From NCBI RefSeq assembly GCF_016907475.1, contig NZ_JAFBCA010000001.1:496001-560000 (forward strand): 64,000 nt of DNA. Reading direction: 5' to 3'. The position numbers were made by a program, and so were the translations under genes. How positions within the stretch are numbered: position 1 is the stretch's first letter; each line of letters begins with the position of its first letter. Source of the DNA: Nocardioides cavernae. Its GTDB lineage: Bacteria > Actinomycetota > Actinomycetes > Propionibacteriales > Nocardioidaceae. Of this stretch, positions 16,914-29,405 are shown piece after piece. Below the pieces are notes generated by a model. It was not told where the DNA came from and did no database searches. It was given only the letters and a program-made list of their open reading frames with translations.

Positions 16914-17720
16914 CTAGCGAGAGAGGTCGAAGAGCTCGGTGAGCACCGTGGCCACCCCGTCCTCGTCGTGGTGGGGCGCGAGGTGGTCGGCGAGCTCGCG
17001 CACGGTGGGGTGGGCGTTGGCCATGGCGTAGGACGTGCCGGCCCACTCGAGCATCGGCAGGTCGTTGGGCATGTCGCCGAACGCCACGACGTCGTCCGGG
17101 CCGAGCCCCATCCCGGCCGCGACGGTGGCCAGCGTCGACGCCTTGGTGACGCCTGCCGCGCTGATCTCCACGAGCGTGCCGACCGACGACCAGGTGGTGA
17201 CGACCTGCTCGCCGAGGAGTCCGGCCACGAGCTCCCAGTAGGGCTCGGGCTCGTGGTCCTCGTGGCGGGCGAGCAGCTTGACGACGTCGTCGTCGACGAG
17301 CTCCTCGAGGGGGGCCGTCGGCACGTCGGGGGCGAGGTTGACCGCCAGGCGGGGCATGAAGTCGGGCTCCTTGGCGAAGCCCGTGGTCTTCTCCAGCGCG
17401 AAGACGGTGCCGGGCACGTCCGCGCGCAGCCGCGCCGCGACCTCGAGGAGCACGTCGGCCGGGATGGTCCGCGCGGTGCGCACCTCCCGGCGCGCGACGT
17501 CGTACACGATCCCCCCGTTGCTGCAGATCGCGAGACCGTGGCCGCCGACCGCCTCCCACAGCTCCTCCATCCAGCGGATCGGGCGGCCGGTGGTGAAGAC
17601 GACAGGTACGCCGGCGGCGTCGAGCTCGTCGAGCACCGCACGGGTGCGCACCGAGACCCGCCCCTCCGAGTCGAGCAGCGTGCCGTCGAGGTCGGTCGCC
17701 ACGAGGCGGGGCGCGCTCAC
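16914..17720 (-). CDS. HAD-superfamily hydrolase, Cof-type (IIB)
   Basis: A 268-residue phosphatase. The nucleophile motif is ATDLDGTLLDSEG near residue 10, motif II is VVFTTGRP, the conserved Lys lies in SAAGVTKASTL, and the metal motif is FGDMPNDLPML. Cof-type enzymes dephosphorylate sugar phosphates, cofactors or nucleotides; the substrate here is unknown. The GTG start overlaps the stop of the upstream DUF1905 gene by four bases (GTGA), showing translational coupling. Confidence 0.92.
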   Translation of the reverse strand: MSAPRLVATDLDGTLLDSEGRVSVRTRAVLDELDAAGVPVVFTTGRPIRWMEELWEAVGGHGLAICSNGGIVYDVARREVRTARTIPADVLLEVAARLRADVPGTVFALEKTTGFAKEPDFMPRLAVNLAPDVPTAPLEELVDDDVVKLLARHEDHEPEPYWELVAGLLGEQVVTTWSSVGTLVEISAAGVTKASTLATVAAGMGLGPDDVVAFGDMPNDLPMLEWAGTSYAMANAHPTVRELADHLAPHHDEDGVATVLTELFDLSR

Positions 17721-18037
17721 GCTCCGTCCCGGACGGACACCGTGACGGTCAGCATGTCCCCTTCGGCCACGCCGGCGGCCGTGCGGACCGACTTCTTGAC
17801 CGGCAGCGCGAAGCTCCCGGAGGCGGCGTCCGGGAACACGCTGGTGTCCCAGGCGGTTGCGCCGACCCGGGCGCGGACGCGCACCGAGCCGAAGCCCCTC
17901 GGCTCCCCCGCCCGCTCACGCAGCTCGTCCGCGAGGTCGACCGGCAGGGTCACGAAGCACCGCGCCCCGGAGTCGGCCGACTCCTTGCGCGCCGTCCAGC
18001 GCCACAGCTCCGCGGTGAAGGTGACGCCCTCGTCCAC
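17717..18037 (-). CDS. DUF1905 domain-containing protein
   Basis: A 106-residue beta-rich cytoplasmic protein. The core motif FTAELWRWTARKE at the start, VTLPVDLADELRE in the middle and SFALPVKKSVRTAAGVAEGD near the end match DUF1905. Function unknown; the family is sometimes fused to YdeI/OmpD-associated domains. I chose GTG 18037 because it lies two bases after the stop of the upstream HAD gene. It is sandwiched between two HAD phosphatases in one transcription unit. Confidence 0.85.
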   Translation of the reverse strand: MDEGVTFTAELWRWTARKESADSGARCFVTLPVDLADELRERAGEPRGFGSVRVRARVGATAWDTSVFPDAASGSFALPVKKSVRTAAGVAEGDMLTVTVSVRDGA

Positions 18038-18039
18038 GG

Positions 18040-18927
18040 TCAGGAGCCCTGCGGGAACCAGCGCGAGATCTCGACGGCGGCGCCCTCGTCGTGGACGGTG
18101 GCGGTCACGTCGTCGGCGGCGGCGATGACCTCCTCGACGGCCTGCCCCATCGCCACGCCGCGCCCGGCCCAGCGGAGCATCTCGATGTCGTTGCGGCCGT
18201 CGCCGATCGCGAGCACGTCTGCGGCGGCGAGCCCGAGCGCGTCGCAGACGTGCTGGAGGCCCGACGCCTTCGAGACGCCCACCGGGGAGAGGTCGAGCCA
18301 GGCGGTCCACCCGACGACGTAGTCGGTGCCGTGCAGGCCGAGGTTGGCCGCGAGCTCGATGAAGTCGTCGGCGGTGGCCTCGGGGTCGCGGACGATGACG
18401 CGGCTCACCGGCTCGCCGACGATGTCGTCGACGTGGGTGATCAGCTGATCGCCGGAGAGCTCGCCCTCGGGGAAGACGCGGTTCACGCGGTAGCCGCCGA
18501 CCTCGCGCTCCTCGACCGCGACGAGCGCGCGCGGGTGGTGCTCCAGCACCGCGGCGACCGCCGGGGCGGCGTCGAAGGTCTCCTCGTGGACGACCTCCAT
18601 CGGCGGGTAGCGGAAGACCACGGCCCCGTTGGACGCGACCACCCAGAGCCGGTCGGCGTCCTCGCGCGGGATGTGGAGGAGGTCGGCGATGGTCGTCATG
18701 CCGTGCGGCGAGCGACCGCTCGCCAGCACCACGTGGGCGCCGGCGTCGAGCGCCCGGTGCACGGCGTCGTGCACCGGCTCGGTGATGGTCTCGTAGTGCT
18801 CGGTCTGCCCGTCGACCCACTTGAGCAGCGTGCCGTCGATGTCCAGCGCGACGACCTGGGGACGCCAGTCGGGAGAGGGGTCTCGTGACGGGCGCCGGGC
18901 GCCCGCCTCGACCAACGGCTCAGCCAA
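18040..18927 (-). CDS. HAD-superfamily hydrolase, Cof-type (IIB)
   Basis: A 295-residue HAD phosphatase related to its neighbour downstream: nucleophile [14 protein letters not shown], motif [12 protein letters not shown], Lys in [11 protein letters not shown], metal motif [12 protein letters not shown]. Substrate unknown. The only upstream start I see is TTG 18927, which overlaps the end of serS by eight bases; TTG 18915 is possible, and the first 20 residues are not conserved-looking. Expression is probably coupled to serS. Confidence 0.88.
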   Translation of the reverse strand: MAEPLVEAGARRPSRDPSPDWRPQVVALDIDGTLLKWVDGQTEHYETITEPVHDAVHRALDAGAHVVLASGRSPHGMTTIADLLHIPREDADRLWVVASNGAVVFRYPPMEVVHEETFDAAPAVAAVLEHHPRALVAVEEREVGGYRVNRVFPEGELSGDQLITHVDDIVGEPVSRVIVRDPEATADDFIELAANLGLHGTDYVVGWTAWLDLSPVGVSKASGLQHVCDALGLAAADVLAIGDGRNDIEMLRWAGRGVAMGQAVEEVIAAADDVTATVHDEGAAVEISRWFPQGS

Positions 18928-20188
18928 CGGGCTTCAGCACTTCCAGGCCACCCATGTACGGGCGGAGCGCCTGCGGCACGGTGACCGAGCCGTCCTCGTT
19001 CTGGTGGGTCTCGAGGATCGCGACGATGGCCCGCGGGATCGCCGTGAGCGTGCCGTTGAGGGTCGCGACCGGCACGGTCTGGCCCTTCCCGTCGCGGGTG
19101 CGGATGTCGAGGCGGCGCGCCTGGAAGTCGGTGCAGTTGGAGGTCGAGGTGAGCTCGCGGTACTTGCCCTGCGTCGGGATCCACGCCTCGCAGTCGAACT
19201 TGCGCTGCGCGCTGAGGCCGAGGTCGCCCGCGGCGGTGTCGATCACGCGGTAGGCGAGCTCGAGCTTGTCGAGGAACTCCTTCTCCCACGCCAGCAACCG
19301 CTCGTGCTCGGCGTACGACTCCTCGACGGTCGTGTGGACGAACATCTCGACCTTGTCGAACCAGTGCACGCGGATGATGCCCTTGGTGTCCTTACCGTGG
19401 CTGCCGGCCTCCTTGCGGAAGCACGGGCTGAAGGCGGCGTAGCGGCGCGGCAGGGTGCCGGCGTCGAGGATCTCGTCGGAGTGGTAGGCCGCCATCGCGA
19501 CCTCGCTCGTGCCGACGAGGTAGAGGTCCTCGCCCTCGATCCGGTAGACGTCGTCGGCGGCCTGGCCGAGGAAGCCGGTGCCCTCCATGGCGCGCGGCTT
19601 GACCAGCGACGGGGCGATCACCTGGGTGAAGCCGGCGTTGCGGGCCTGGTCCATCGCCAGGTTGACCAGCGCGAACTCGAGCTGAGCGCCGACGCCGGTG
19701 AGGAAGTAGAACCGCGACCCGCTGACCTTGGCACCACGCTCGAGGTCGATGGCCCCGAGCATCCTGCCGAGCTCGATGTGGTCGCGGGGCTCGAAGTCGA
19801 ACTCGCGCGGGGTGCCGACGTGCTCGAGGGTGACGAAGTCGTCCTCGCCACCCGCGGGCGCCTCGTCGGCGGCGATGTTGGGGATGGCCTTGATCGCCTC
19901 GTCCCACTCGGCCTCGGCGGCGTTGCGGGCGGCCTCGGCCTCCTTCACGCCGGCGGCCAGCTCCTTGACCTGCGCCAGCAGGGCCTGCTTCTCCTCGCCC
20001 TGCGCCTTCGCGACGAGCGCACCGCTGGCCTTCTGCTCGGACCGCTTGGCCTCGAAGTCGGCGATCGCCTGCCGGCGGGCGGAGTCAGCCGCCAGCGCCC
20101 GGTCCACCACGTCGTCGGACAGGCCGCGCTTCGCCTGGGCGGCGCGCACGCGGTCGGGGTCGTCACGGAGGAGGCGCGGATCTATCAC
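18920..20188 (-). CDS. serS: Seryl-tRNA synthetase
   Basis: A 422-residue class II aminoacyl-tRNA synthetase. The N-terminal region (about 25-110) is the long antiparallel coiled coil that holds the tRNA-Ser variable arm. Motif 2 is visible in [17 protein letters not shown] and motif 3 in [17 protein letters not shown]; the Ser-binding TSEVAM is also present. GTG 20188 is chosen: TAGCCT (20201-20196) stands seven bases upstream and the protein begins [15 protein letters not shown] as in homologues. It is divergent from the PAP2-DGK gene. Confidence 0.97.
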   Translation of the reverse strand: MIDPRLLRDDPDRVRAAQAKRGLSDDVVDRALAADSARRQAIADFEAKRSEQKASGALVAKAQGEEKQALLAQVKELAAGVKEAEAARNAAEAEWDEAIKAIPNIAADEAPAGGEDDFVTLEHVGTPREFDFEPRDHIELGRMLGAIDLERGAKVSGSRFYFLTGVGAQLEFALVNLAMDQARNAGFTQVIAPSLVKPRAMEGTGFLGQAADDVYRIEGEDLYLVGTSEVAMAAYHSDEILDAGTLPRRYAAFSPCFRKEAGSHGKDTKGIIRVHWFDKVEMFVHTTVEESYAEHERLLAWEKEFLDKLELAYRVIDTAAGDLGLSAQRKFDCEAWIPTQGKYRELTSTSNCTDFQARRLDIRTRDGKGQTVPVATLNGTLTAIPRAIVAILETHQNEDGSVTVPQALRPYMGGLEVLKPVG

Positions 20189-20248
20189 AGGCGCAAGGCT
20201 ATCCGTCCGGGCGTGGGTGGCCAGTTCCGGTGTGGGCATACTGCGCAG

Positions 20249-21823
20249 GTGACTCCCGCCTCCCGCAACCGCGCCCTCGGCGGGGCAGCCATCTCGGCGG
20301 CCCTCTTCGCGGTGCTCGCCTTCTTCGTGACCCGCGACCGGGCGCCTCTCGACGCCTTCGACACGGAGGGCCGGCAGCTGGAGGACTGGGCGGACGACCA
20401 CGCCGTGCTGGTCGACGTCCTGCGGTTCGTGGAGGCCGCCTTCGGGACGATCGGGATGACCGTCCTCACCATCGCCCTGGCGGGCGTCCTGCTCCTGCGC
20501 CGGCACCGCTGGGCGGCCCTGCTGGTGGTCGTCGTGATGTCGGTGACCTCGATCGCGACGACGGTACTCAAGCGCTTCCTCGGTCGCGACCGGCCGGACT
20601 GGCAGGACACCCTCGGCCTGCACGCCAACTTCAGCTTCCCGTCGGGCCACGCGTCGTCGACGGCGGCCTTCGCCGCGCTCCTCGTCATGCTGCTCGTCCT
20701 GTTCGTACGTCGCACCAGCCTGCGCCGCCTCGGCATCGCGGCCGTCGTCGCGTGGTGGCTGCTGGTCTGCGTGGACCGGGTGCTCCTGGGCCGGCACTTC
20801 CCCACCGACGTGATCGCCGGCTCACTGCTGGGCCTGGCGGTGTTCTTCCTCGCCCTCGCCTTCATCGACCCGCGCCCACGATCGATCGCGGCCAAGACGG
20901 AGCCGCTCCCGGAGGTGTACGCCTCGGAGAAGCGGCTCGCCGTCATCCTCAACCCGATCAAGGTCGAGGACGTCGGCCAGTTCCGCTCGCTCGTCGCCTC
21001 GATGGCCATGGAGTCCGGCTGGTCCGAGCCGACGTGGCAGTACACGACCGTGGAGGACCCCGGCACCGGCATGGCCGAGCGCGCCGCCGTCGCCGGGGCC
21101 GACCTGGTCATGGTCTGCGGTGGTGACGGCACCGTGCGCGAGGTGTGCGCCGAGCTCGCCGGCACCGGCATCCCGGTGGGCATCATCCCGGCGGGCACCG
21201 GCAACCTCCTGGCCCGCAACCTCGGGATCCCGCTCTACATCCGCTCGGCGATCGACATCGCCCTCAACGGCCAGGACCGCGCCATCGACATGGTCGAGGT
21301 CGGTGGCGACGGCATCGAGGACACCCACTTCATGGTGATGGCTGGCATGGGGTTCGACGCCGCGATCATGGAGGGCGTCAACGAGGACATCAAGAAGAAG
21401 ATCGGCTGGGTCGCCTACGTCATCTCGGGGCTGAAGTCGCTGATGTTCCCCGCGGTCCGGGTCGAGATCCAGATCGACGACGACGAGCCCACCATCCACC
21501 GGGCCCGCACCGTCCTGGTCGGCAACGTCGGCTTCCTCCAGGCCGGCATGCCGCTGCTGCCGGACGCGACCATCGACGACGGCGTCCTCGACGTGGTGAT
21601 CCTGCACCCGCGCAAGTTCCTGTCGTGGATCCCGCTCGCGGTGCGCGTGCTGGCCAAGAGCCAGACCGTCGATGAGCTCATCGACCGGCGCACCGGGTCG
21701 CGAGTCCGGATCAAGGCCGCCACCGACACTCCCCGCCAGCTCGACGGCGACTCCATCGGCGAGGGCCGCGAGCTGCGGATGGAGTGCATCCACGGGCGGC
21801 TGCTGGTCCGCGTCCCGCGCTGA
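20249..21823 (+). CDS. PAP2 phosphatase-diacylglycerol kinase fusion protein
   Basis: A 524-residue two-domain lipid enzyme. Residues about 10-210 form a multi-helix PAP2 domain with the three phosphatase motifs [17 protein letters not shown] and [11 protein letters not shown]. Residues about 230-524 form a DAGK/lipid kinase domain with the catalytic [26 protein letters not shown] and a C-terminal LDGDSIG. It could interconvert lipid alcohols and their phosphates, but which way it runs in the cell is unknown. GTG 20249 is chosen by its conserved length and CATACT six bases upstream. It ends against the kdp operon across a strong hairpin. Confidence 0.9.
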   Translation: MTPASRNRALGGAAISAALFAVLAFFVTRDRAPLDAFDTEGRQLEDWADDHAVLVDVLRFVEAAFGTIGMTVLTIALAGVLLLRRHRWAALLVVVVMSVTSIATTVLKRFLGRDRPDWQDTLGLHANFSFPSGHASSTAAFAALLVMLLVLFVRRTSLRRLGIAAVVAWWLLVCVDRVLLGRHFPTDVIAGSLLGLAVFFLALAFIDPRPRSIAAKTEPLPEVYASEKRLAVILNPIKVEDVGQFRSLVASMAMESGWSEPTWQYTTVEDPGTGMAERAAVAGADLVMVCGGDGTVREVCAELAGTGIPVGIIPAGTGNLLARNLGIPLYIRSAIDIALNGQDRAIDMVEVGGDGIEDTHFMVMAGMGFDAAIMEGVNEDIKKKIGWVAYVISGLKSLMFPAVRVEIQIDDDEPTIHRARTVLVGNVGFLQAGMPLLPDATIDDGVLDVVILHPRKFLSWIPLAVRVLAKSQTVDELIDRRTGSRVRIKAATDTPRQLDGDSIGEGRELRMECIHGRLLVRVPR

Positions 21824-21850
21824 GGGAGCCTTCCCCCGGCGCCGGCAGGC

Positions 21851-21930
21851 CCGCTGTAACGCCGGGTTACTGCTGCTACCCACGGTGGAGCACCACATGG
21901 GGTACCCCCACCAACCCGGCGTTACAGCGG
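21851..21930. terminator. Perfect 18-bp inverted repeat between convergent genes
   Basis: Arms CCGCTGTAACGCCGGGTT (21851-21868) and its exact complement (21913-21930) enclose a 44-base loop that itself holds GGGGTACCCC. It fills the gap between the PAP2-DGK stop and the kdpE stop, so a bidirectional terminator is likely; there is no T-run. The length and perfection would also suit a repeated mobile hairpin. Confidence 0.6.
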
Positions 21931-21944
21931 ATGGGAAGCGCGGC

Positions 21945-22619
21945 TCAGGGGGCGAACCGGTAGCCCATCCCCGGCTCGGTCACGAACAGCACCGGCCGAC
22001 CCGGGTCGGCCTCGAGCTTGCGCCGGATGCTGGCCATGTGCACCCGGAGGTAGTTCGTCTGGGTGTCGTACGCCGGTCCCCACACGGCGGTGAGCAGCTC
22101 GGCCTGGCGGACCAGCCGGCCCCGCCGCCGGACGAGCACCTCGACGATCCGCCACTCGGTCGGGGTCAGGTGGATCTCCTCGCCGCCGCGGGTCGCACGC
22201 GAGTCGGTCACGTCGAGCCGGAGGTCACCGACCTCGACGACCAGGTCCGGCTCCTCACGGCCGGCCCGGCGCGAGGTGGCGCGGATCCTCGCAAGCAGCT
22301 CCTCGATCGAGAACGGCTTGGTGATGAAGTCGTCCGCACCGAGGTCGAGCGCCTCGACCTTGTCGTCGGACTCGGTGCGGGCCGAGACCACGATCACCGG
22401 GACCTGGGTGAAGGACCGCAGCTGCGTGAGCACCGCGACCCCGTCGAGGTCGGGCAGCCCCAGGTCGAGCAGGACCAGGTCGGGCATCCGCTCGTCGACG
22501 ACCTGCAACGCCGACCGGCCGTCGCCCGCCGTCTCGACCTCGTAGTCGCGGGCCCGGAGGTTGATCGAGAGCGTGCGCCGCATCGCGGGGTCGTCGTCGA
22601 CGACCAGGACGAACGTCAT
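21945..22619 (-). CDS. kdpE: Response regulator KdpE
   Basis: A 224-residue OmpR-type regulator of the kdp operon. The receiver has acidic pair DDD (8-10), phospho-acceptor Asp52 (LVLLDLGLP) and Lys in ITKPFS; the winged-helix domain ends with TNYLRVHMASIRRKLE and GMGYRFAP, typical of KdpE. Its ATG overlaps the kdpD stop (ATGA). It is the last gene of kdpFABCDE. Confidence 0.96.
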   Translation of the reverse strand: MTFVLVVDDDPAMRRTLSINLRARDYEVETAGDGRSALQVVDERMPDLVLLDLGLPDLDGVAVLTQLRSFTQVPVIVVSARTESDDKVEALDLGADDFITKPFSIEELLARIRATSRRAGREEPDLVVEVGDLRLDVTDSRATRGGEEIHLTPTEWRIVEVLVRRRGRLVRQAELLTAVWGPAYDTQTNYLRVHMASIRRKLEADPGRPVLFVTEPGMGYRFAP

Positions 22620-25123
22620 CAGGCCCCCTTGCCCCGCTGCAGCTCGAGCACGAACGTGAGCCCACCGCCGGGGGTGTCCTCGGTGGCGATCGTCCCACTC
22701 ATCGCCTCGGTCAGCCCGTGCGCCACGGCCAGCCCGAGCCCGACGCCGTCCTGCTGCGGCACGTCGCCGAACCGCTGGAACGGGGCGAACAGCCGGTCCC
22801 GGTCCTGGTCGGCCACGCCGGGCCCGGAGTCCGCGATGCGTACGACGACCCCGTCGCCGTCCGCGGCCGCGTCGATGCGCACGCGGGCGTCGACGGGCGT
22901 GTACTTCAGGGCGTTCTCGCAGATGTTGGCCAGCACCCGGTCGAGCAGCCCGGCATCGGCGCGCACCAGCAGCTCGGGGTCGACGTCGACCTCGATCCGC
23001 TCGCCGCCGGGCAGCGGCGCGATGCTCGTGCGGACGGCGTCGGCCAGGCCGACGTCGCGCAGCACCACGCGCACCGAGCCGGTGCTGATCCGGCTCATGT
23101 CGAGCAGGTTGGTGACCAGCGCGATGAGCCGGTCGGTCGACTCCTCGATGGTGGCGAGCAGCTCGTCCTCGTCCTCGGGCGACCAGGTCACGTCCGTGCT
23201 GCGCAGGCTGTCGACGGAGACCTTCACCGCCGCGAGCGGGTTGCGCAGGTCGTGGGAGACCGCCGCCAGCAGGGCGGTCCGGGTGCGGTCGAGCTCGGTC
23301 AGCCGCAGCCGCTCGAGCTCGGCCACGGTGGCGAGGCGGCGCTCCTCCATGACCTTGGCGTAGGCGGCGTACGCGTTGAGCAGGCCGCGCTGCGTGGCCG
23401 GCAGGGTCGCGCCGACCAGGACCAGCGTGCTGTGCTCGTCGATCGCTGCGGACATGTCGGCCTCCTCGACCGACGCGGGCGGGGCGCCGCAGCTCGCCAC
23501 CACGACCTCCTCCGCCGCCTCGCGCCGGAGCACGGCCGCGCCGTCCGCCCGGAAGAGCCGGCAGGCCGAGGAGAGGAGGCCGTCGAGGTCGTCGCCGGAG
23601 GTGAGCAGGCTGTGCGCCAACACCGTCAGCGCGTCTGCCTCGGCGCGCGCGGCCCGCGCCTCGGCCGTGCGGCGGGCCGCGTTGTCGACGACCGACGCGA
23701 CGGCGATGCCCACGGCCACGAAGATCGCGATGGTGACGACGTTCTCCGGCTCGGCGACCGTGAGCGTGTAGAGCGGCGGGGTGAAGAGGTAGTTGAGCAG
23801 GAGCGCGCTCGCCAGGGCGGACAGGACGGCCGGCGCGAGCCCACCCACGAGCGCGGTCGCGACGACGACCATCATCAGGGACATCGCCTCGATGGGCAGG
23901 CCGTGCAGGTCCTGCGTCGCGTAGAGCAGCAGGCTCACCACCGTCGGCGCCACGAGGCCGACCACGAAGCCCGCGAGCCGACGTCGCGGGCCGAGGTCGT
24001 GGGTGGCGGGCCGACCGCTCGCCGACCGCCCGCGCGCGTGCTCGTGCGAGACGATGTGGACGTCGATGTCGCCCGAACCGGCGACCACCCGCTCCCCCAC
24101 CCCCGGCCGCAGCACGGACGAGACACGGCCGCGGCGGCTCGCGCCGATGACGACCTGGCTGGCGTTCTCGGCACGCGCGAAGGCGAGGATCGCGTCGGCC
24201 GGGTCGTCGCCGACGACCGTGTGGAAGGTGCCGCCGAGCTCCTCGGCCTTGGCCGCCATCGTCGCCAGGCCGTCGGGTGAGGTGCCGCGCAGCCCGTCCT
24301 GCCGGGTGACGTACAACGCCTGCCACTCGCCGCCGGACCGCCGGCTCGCGATCCGCGCGGCCCGCCTCATCAGGGTCGCCGACTCCGGGCCACCGCTGAC
24401 GGGCACGACGACCCGCTCGCGCGTCGCCCAGGTCGCCTCGATGTCGTGCTGCGCCCGGTAGCGCTCGAGCCCCTCGTCGACCCGGTCGGCCAGCCAGAGC
24501 AGCGCGAGCTCGCGCAGCGCGGTGAGGTTGCCCTCACGGAAGTAGCGCGAGAGTGCCGCGTCGATCTTGTCGGCGGCGTAGACGTTGCCGTGCGCCATCC
24601 GCCGCCGCAGGGCCTGCGGGCTCATGTCGACCAGCTCGATCTGGTCGGCGGAACGGACGACGTGGTCGGGCACGGTCTCCCGCTGGCGGACCCCGGTGAT
24701 CGCCTCGGTCACGTCGTTGAGCGACTCGAGGTGCTGGATGTTGACCGTGGTGACGACCTCGATGCCCGCGTCGCGCAGCGCCTCGACGTCCTGCCACCGC
24801 TTCGCGTGCGTGCTGCCCGGCACGTTGGTGTGCGCGAGCTCGTCGACCAGCACCACCTCGGGCCTGCGCGCCAGGACCGCCTCGAGATCCATCTCCTCGT
24901 GGCTCGCCCCGCCGTGCCCGAGGAGCCGTCGCGGCACCACCTCGAGCCCGTCGACGGCCCGTTCGGTCCTCGCGCGGCCGTGCGTCTCGACGTACCCCAC
25001 GACGAGGTCGGTGCCGCGCTCGAGACGACGGTGCCCCTCGTCGAGCATGGCGAACGTCTTGCCGACGCCCGGCGCCGCGCCCAGGTAGACGCGCAGCCGT
25101 CCGCGATCCGTGGGCAGGGGCAT
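22619..25123 (-). CDS. kdpD: Osmosensitive K+ channel sensor histidine kinase KdpD
   Basis: An 834-residue membrane sensor kinase. The N-terminal KdpD domain has Walker A GAAPGVGKT (about 15-23) and DELAHTNVPGS; a universal stress protein domain follows (about 235-365, with VIGASRRGR); four helices (about 385-490); a GAF-like region; then the histidine kinase with H-box SHDLRNPLAAVK near residue 620, N-box NICENALKYT and G-boxes. It senses low K+ or turgor and phosphorylates KdpE. ATG 25123 lies four bases after the kdpC stop; GTG 25138, overlapping kdpC, is an alternative. Confidence 0.95.
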   Translation of the reverse strand: MPLPTDRGRLRVYLGAAPGVGKTFAMLDEGHRRLERGTDLVVGYVETHGRARTERAVDGLEVVPRRLLGHGGASHEEMDLEAVLARRPEVVLVDELAHTNVPGSTHAKRWQDVEALRDAGIEVVTTVNIQHLESLNDVTEAITGVRQRETVPDHVVRSADQIELVDMSPQALRRRMAHGNVYAADKIDAALSRYFREGNLTALRELALLWLADRVDEGLERYRAQHDIEATWATRERVVVPVSGGPESATLMRRAARIASRRSGGEWQALYVTRQDGLRGTSPDGLATMAAKAEELGGTFHTVVGDDPADAILAFARAENASQVVIGASRRGRVSSVLRPGVGERVVAGSGDIDVHIVSHEHARGRSASGRPATHDLGPRRRLAGFVVGLVAPTVVSLLLYATQDLHGLPIEAMSLMMVVVATALVGGLAPAVLSALASALLLNYLFTPPLYTLTVAEPENVVTIAIFVAVGIAVASVVDNAARRTAEARAARAEADALTVLAHSLLTSGDDLDGLLSSACRLFRADGAAVLRREAAEEVVVASCGAPPASVEEADMSAAIDEHSTLVLVGATLPATQRGLLNAYAAYAKVMEERRLATVAELERLRLTELDRTRTALLAAVSHDLRNPLAAVKVSVDSLRSTDVTWSPEDEDELLATIEESTDRLIALVTNLLDMSRISTGSVRVVLRDVGLADAVRTSIAPLPGGERIEVDVDPELLVRADAGLLDRVLANICENALKYTPVDARVRIDAAADGDGVVVRIADSGPGVADQDRDRLFAPFQRFGDVPQQDGVGLGLAVAHGLTEAMSGTIATEDTPGGGLTFVLELQRGKGA

Positions 25124-25127
25124 GGCG

Positions 25128-25727
25128 TCAGTCTCCACCCGGGCCCGAGGCGGCGGTCCTGACCGCGAGGTTCAGCTCGAGGACGTCGACGCCCGGCTCG
25201 CCGAGGAAGCCGAGGCTGCGGCCGTCGGTGTGCTCCGCGACCAGCCGCTCGACCGCCCCGGCTGAGAGGCCGTTGGCCGCCGCGACGCGGGCCACCTGCA
25301 GCTCGGCGTAGGCCGGTGAGATGTGCGGGTCGAGCCCGGACCCGGAGCCGGTGAGCGCGTCGGGAGGTACGTCGGCGGGGTCGACGCCCTCGCGCGCCGC
25401 GACCTCGGCCCGCCGGTCGGCGATGGCCGCCAGGAGGTCGGGGCTGCTAGGCCCGAGGTTGCTGGGGGCCGAGGCCAGGGTGTCGTAGCCGTTGGGAGAG
25501 GGCCGGGAGTGGAACCACTGGTCGCCGTCGAAGTCCTGGCCGATCAGCCGGGACCCGACGACGCTGCCGTCGAGCCGCACGGGCTGCCCGTCGGCGCGGT
25601 CGCCGAAGGACTGACCGGCCGCCCACACGGCGGCCGGGTAGCCGACGCCGAGCAGGACGGTCATCACGAGCAGGAGCCGGAGCCCGGCGAGGGACTGGCG
25701 GTAGAGGTCGGCGAGCAGGTGGGTCAT
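25128..25727 (-). CDS. kdpC: K+-transporting ATPase subunit KdpC
   Basis: A 199-residue subunit with one N-terminal membrane helix (LRLLLVMTVLLGVGYPAAVW) and an extracytoplasmic domain. Typical motifs are SRPSPNGYD, SGSGLDPHISPAYAELQVARVAAANG and LGFLGEPGVDVLELNLAV. It stabilises the KdpFABC pump. ATG 25727 has AAGGGG upstream, and the gap to kdpB is 13 bases. Confidence 0.97.
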   Translation of the reverse strand: MTHLLADLYRQSLAGLRLLLVMTVLLGVGYPAAVWAAGQSFGDRADGQPVRLDGSVVGSRLIGQDFDGDQWFHSRPSPNGYDTLASAPSNLGPSSPDLLAAIADRRAEVAAREGVDPADVPPDALTGSGSGLDPHISPAYAELQVARVAAANGLSAGAVERLVAEHTDGRSLGFLGEPGVDVLELNLAVRTAASGPGGD

Positions 25728-25740
25728 GTCGGTCCCCTTT

Positions 25741-27746
<2,006 letters not shown>

Positions 27747-27750
<4 letters not shown>

Positions 27751-29405
27751 GCAAGTGCCTCTGCGATCGGTCCGAGGGCGAGCGCCGGGAAGTAGGTGAG
27801 GCCGGTCATCACCACGATGACGCCGACGAGCATCCCGACGAAGAGGGGTGTGTGGGTGGGCAGCGTGCCCGCGGTGACGGGCACCGTGCCCTGCCGGGCC
27901 AGCGACCCGGCGAGCAGCAGGACGAGCACGATGGGCAGCAGGCGGCCGAGCAGCATCGCCAGGGCGAGGGTGACCTGGAAGAAGTCCGAGGTCACCGTGA
28001 TGCCGCCGAAGGCGCTGCCGTTGTTGTTGGCCGCCGAGGTGTAGGCGTAGAGCACCTCGCTGAAGCCGTGGCCGCCCGCGTTGCCCATCGCGTCGGCGGC
28101 CTCGCCGCGGCCGATGGCGGCGCCGGTGCCGACGAGGACGAGGGCCGGCGTGGTCAGCGTGTAGAGGGCGACGTAGGTCATCTGCCGCGCGCTGATCTTC
28201 TTCCCCAGCAGCTCGGGCGTGCGGCCGACCATGAGGCCGGCGACGAACACGGCCAGGATCGCCATCACCAGGATCCCGTAGATGCCCGCGCCGACGCCGC
28301 CCGGCACGATCTCGCCGAGCATCATGTTGACCAGCACCGCGCCGCCGCCGGCCGGGGTCAGCGAGTCGTGGGACGCGTTGACCGCACCCGTCGACGTGCC
28401 CGTCGTGGCCACCGCGAAGAGGGCCGAGGCCCACTCGCCGAAGCGGGTCTCCTTGCCCTCCATCGCAGCGCCGGCCGCCTGCGCGGCCGCCGAGTGGGCG
28501 CCGACCTCGGCCCAGGTCGTGACGGCCAGCGCCACCGACCAGAGCACGCCCATCACGCTGAGGACCGCCACGCCCTGCCGGCGGTTGCCGAGCATCGTGC
28601 CGAGGGTGCGTGTCAGTGCGACCGGGAGCAGGAGGATGAGGAAGACCTCGAAGAAGTTGGTGAGCCCGGTCGGGTTCTCGAAGGGGTGGGCGGAGTTGGC
28701 GTTGAAGAAGCCGCCGCCGTTGTTGCCGAGCTCCTTGATCGCCTCCTGGCTGGCCACCGGGCCGCCGGTGAGCACCTGCGGGTGACCCGCGAGCGTGGTC
28801 ATCGTGGAGTCGGCGAAGCTCTGCACCACCCCGCCGGCGACCAGCAGGACCGCCGCGACGAACGACAGCGGCAGCAGGACCCGGATCGTTCCCCGGGTCA
28901 GGTCGACCCAGAAGTTGCCCAGCGTCGCGCTGCGCGAGCGGACGAACCCCCTGATCAGGGCCACGGCGACGGCCATCCCGACCGCCGCGGACAGGAAGTT
29001 CTGCACGGCGAGGCCGGCCATCTGGGTGGTGAAGCCGAGCGTCGACTCGCCCGCGTAGGACTGCCAGTTGGTGTTCGTGACGAACGAGACGGCCGCGTTG
29101 AACGACATCCAGAACGGCACACCCGGCAACCCCCGGTCCATCGGCAGCGCGGCCTGGCCGAGCTGGACGGCCATCAGTGCCACGACTCCCACGAGGCTGA
29201 AACCGACCACGCTGGTGGCGTAGGACCGCGCGCCCTGCTCTGCGTCGGGGTCGACACCGGTGAGTCGGTAGACGGCGCGCTCGACGCGGAGGTGGTGGGT
29301 GCTGGTCCACACGCGCGCCATGAAGTCGCCCAGCGGGACGTAGGCCGCGGCGAGGAGCGCGACCAGGGCCGCGATGGTCAGGAGGTCGGAGGCGGTGTCG
29401 CTCAC
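27747..29405 (-). CDS. kdpA: K+-transporting ATPase subunit KdpA
   Basis: A 552-residue channel-like subunit that binds and moves K+. The selectivity-filter regions are visible: [34 protein letters not shown] (middle), and [12 protein letters not shown] near the C-terminus. About ten helices. GTG 29405 overlaps the stop of the tiny kdpF (GTGA), which fixes the start. Confidence 0.97.

Noticed and set aside
18821..20248. N-terminal extension of the PAP2-DGK frame back to 18821
   Set aside because: This part runs antisense through serS and the HAD gene; the real protein starts near 20249.
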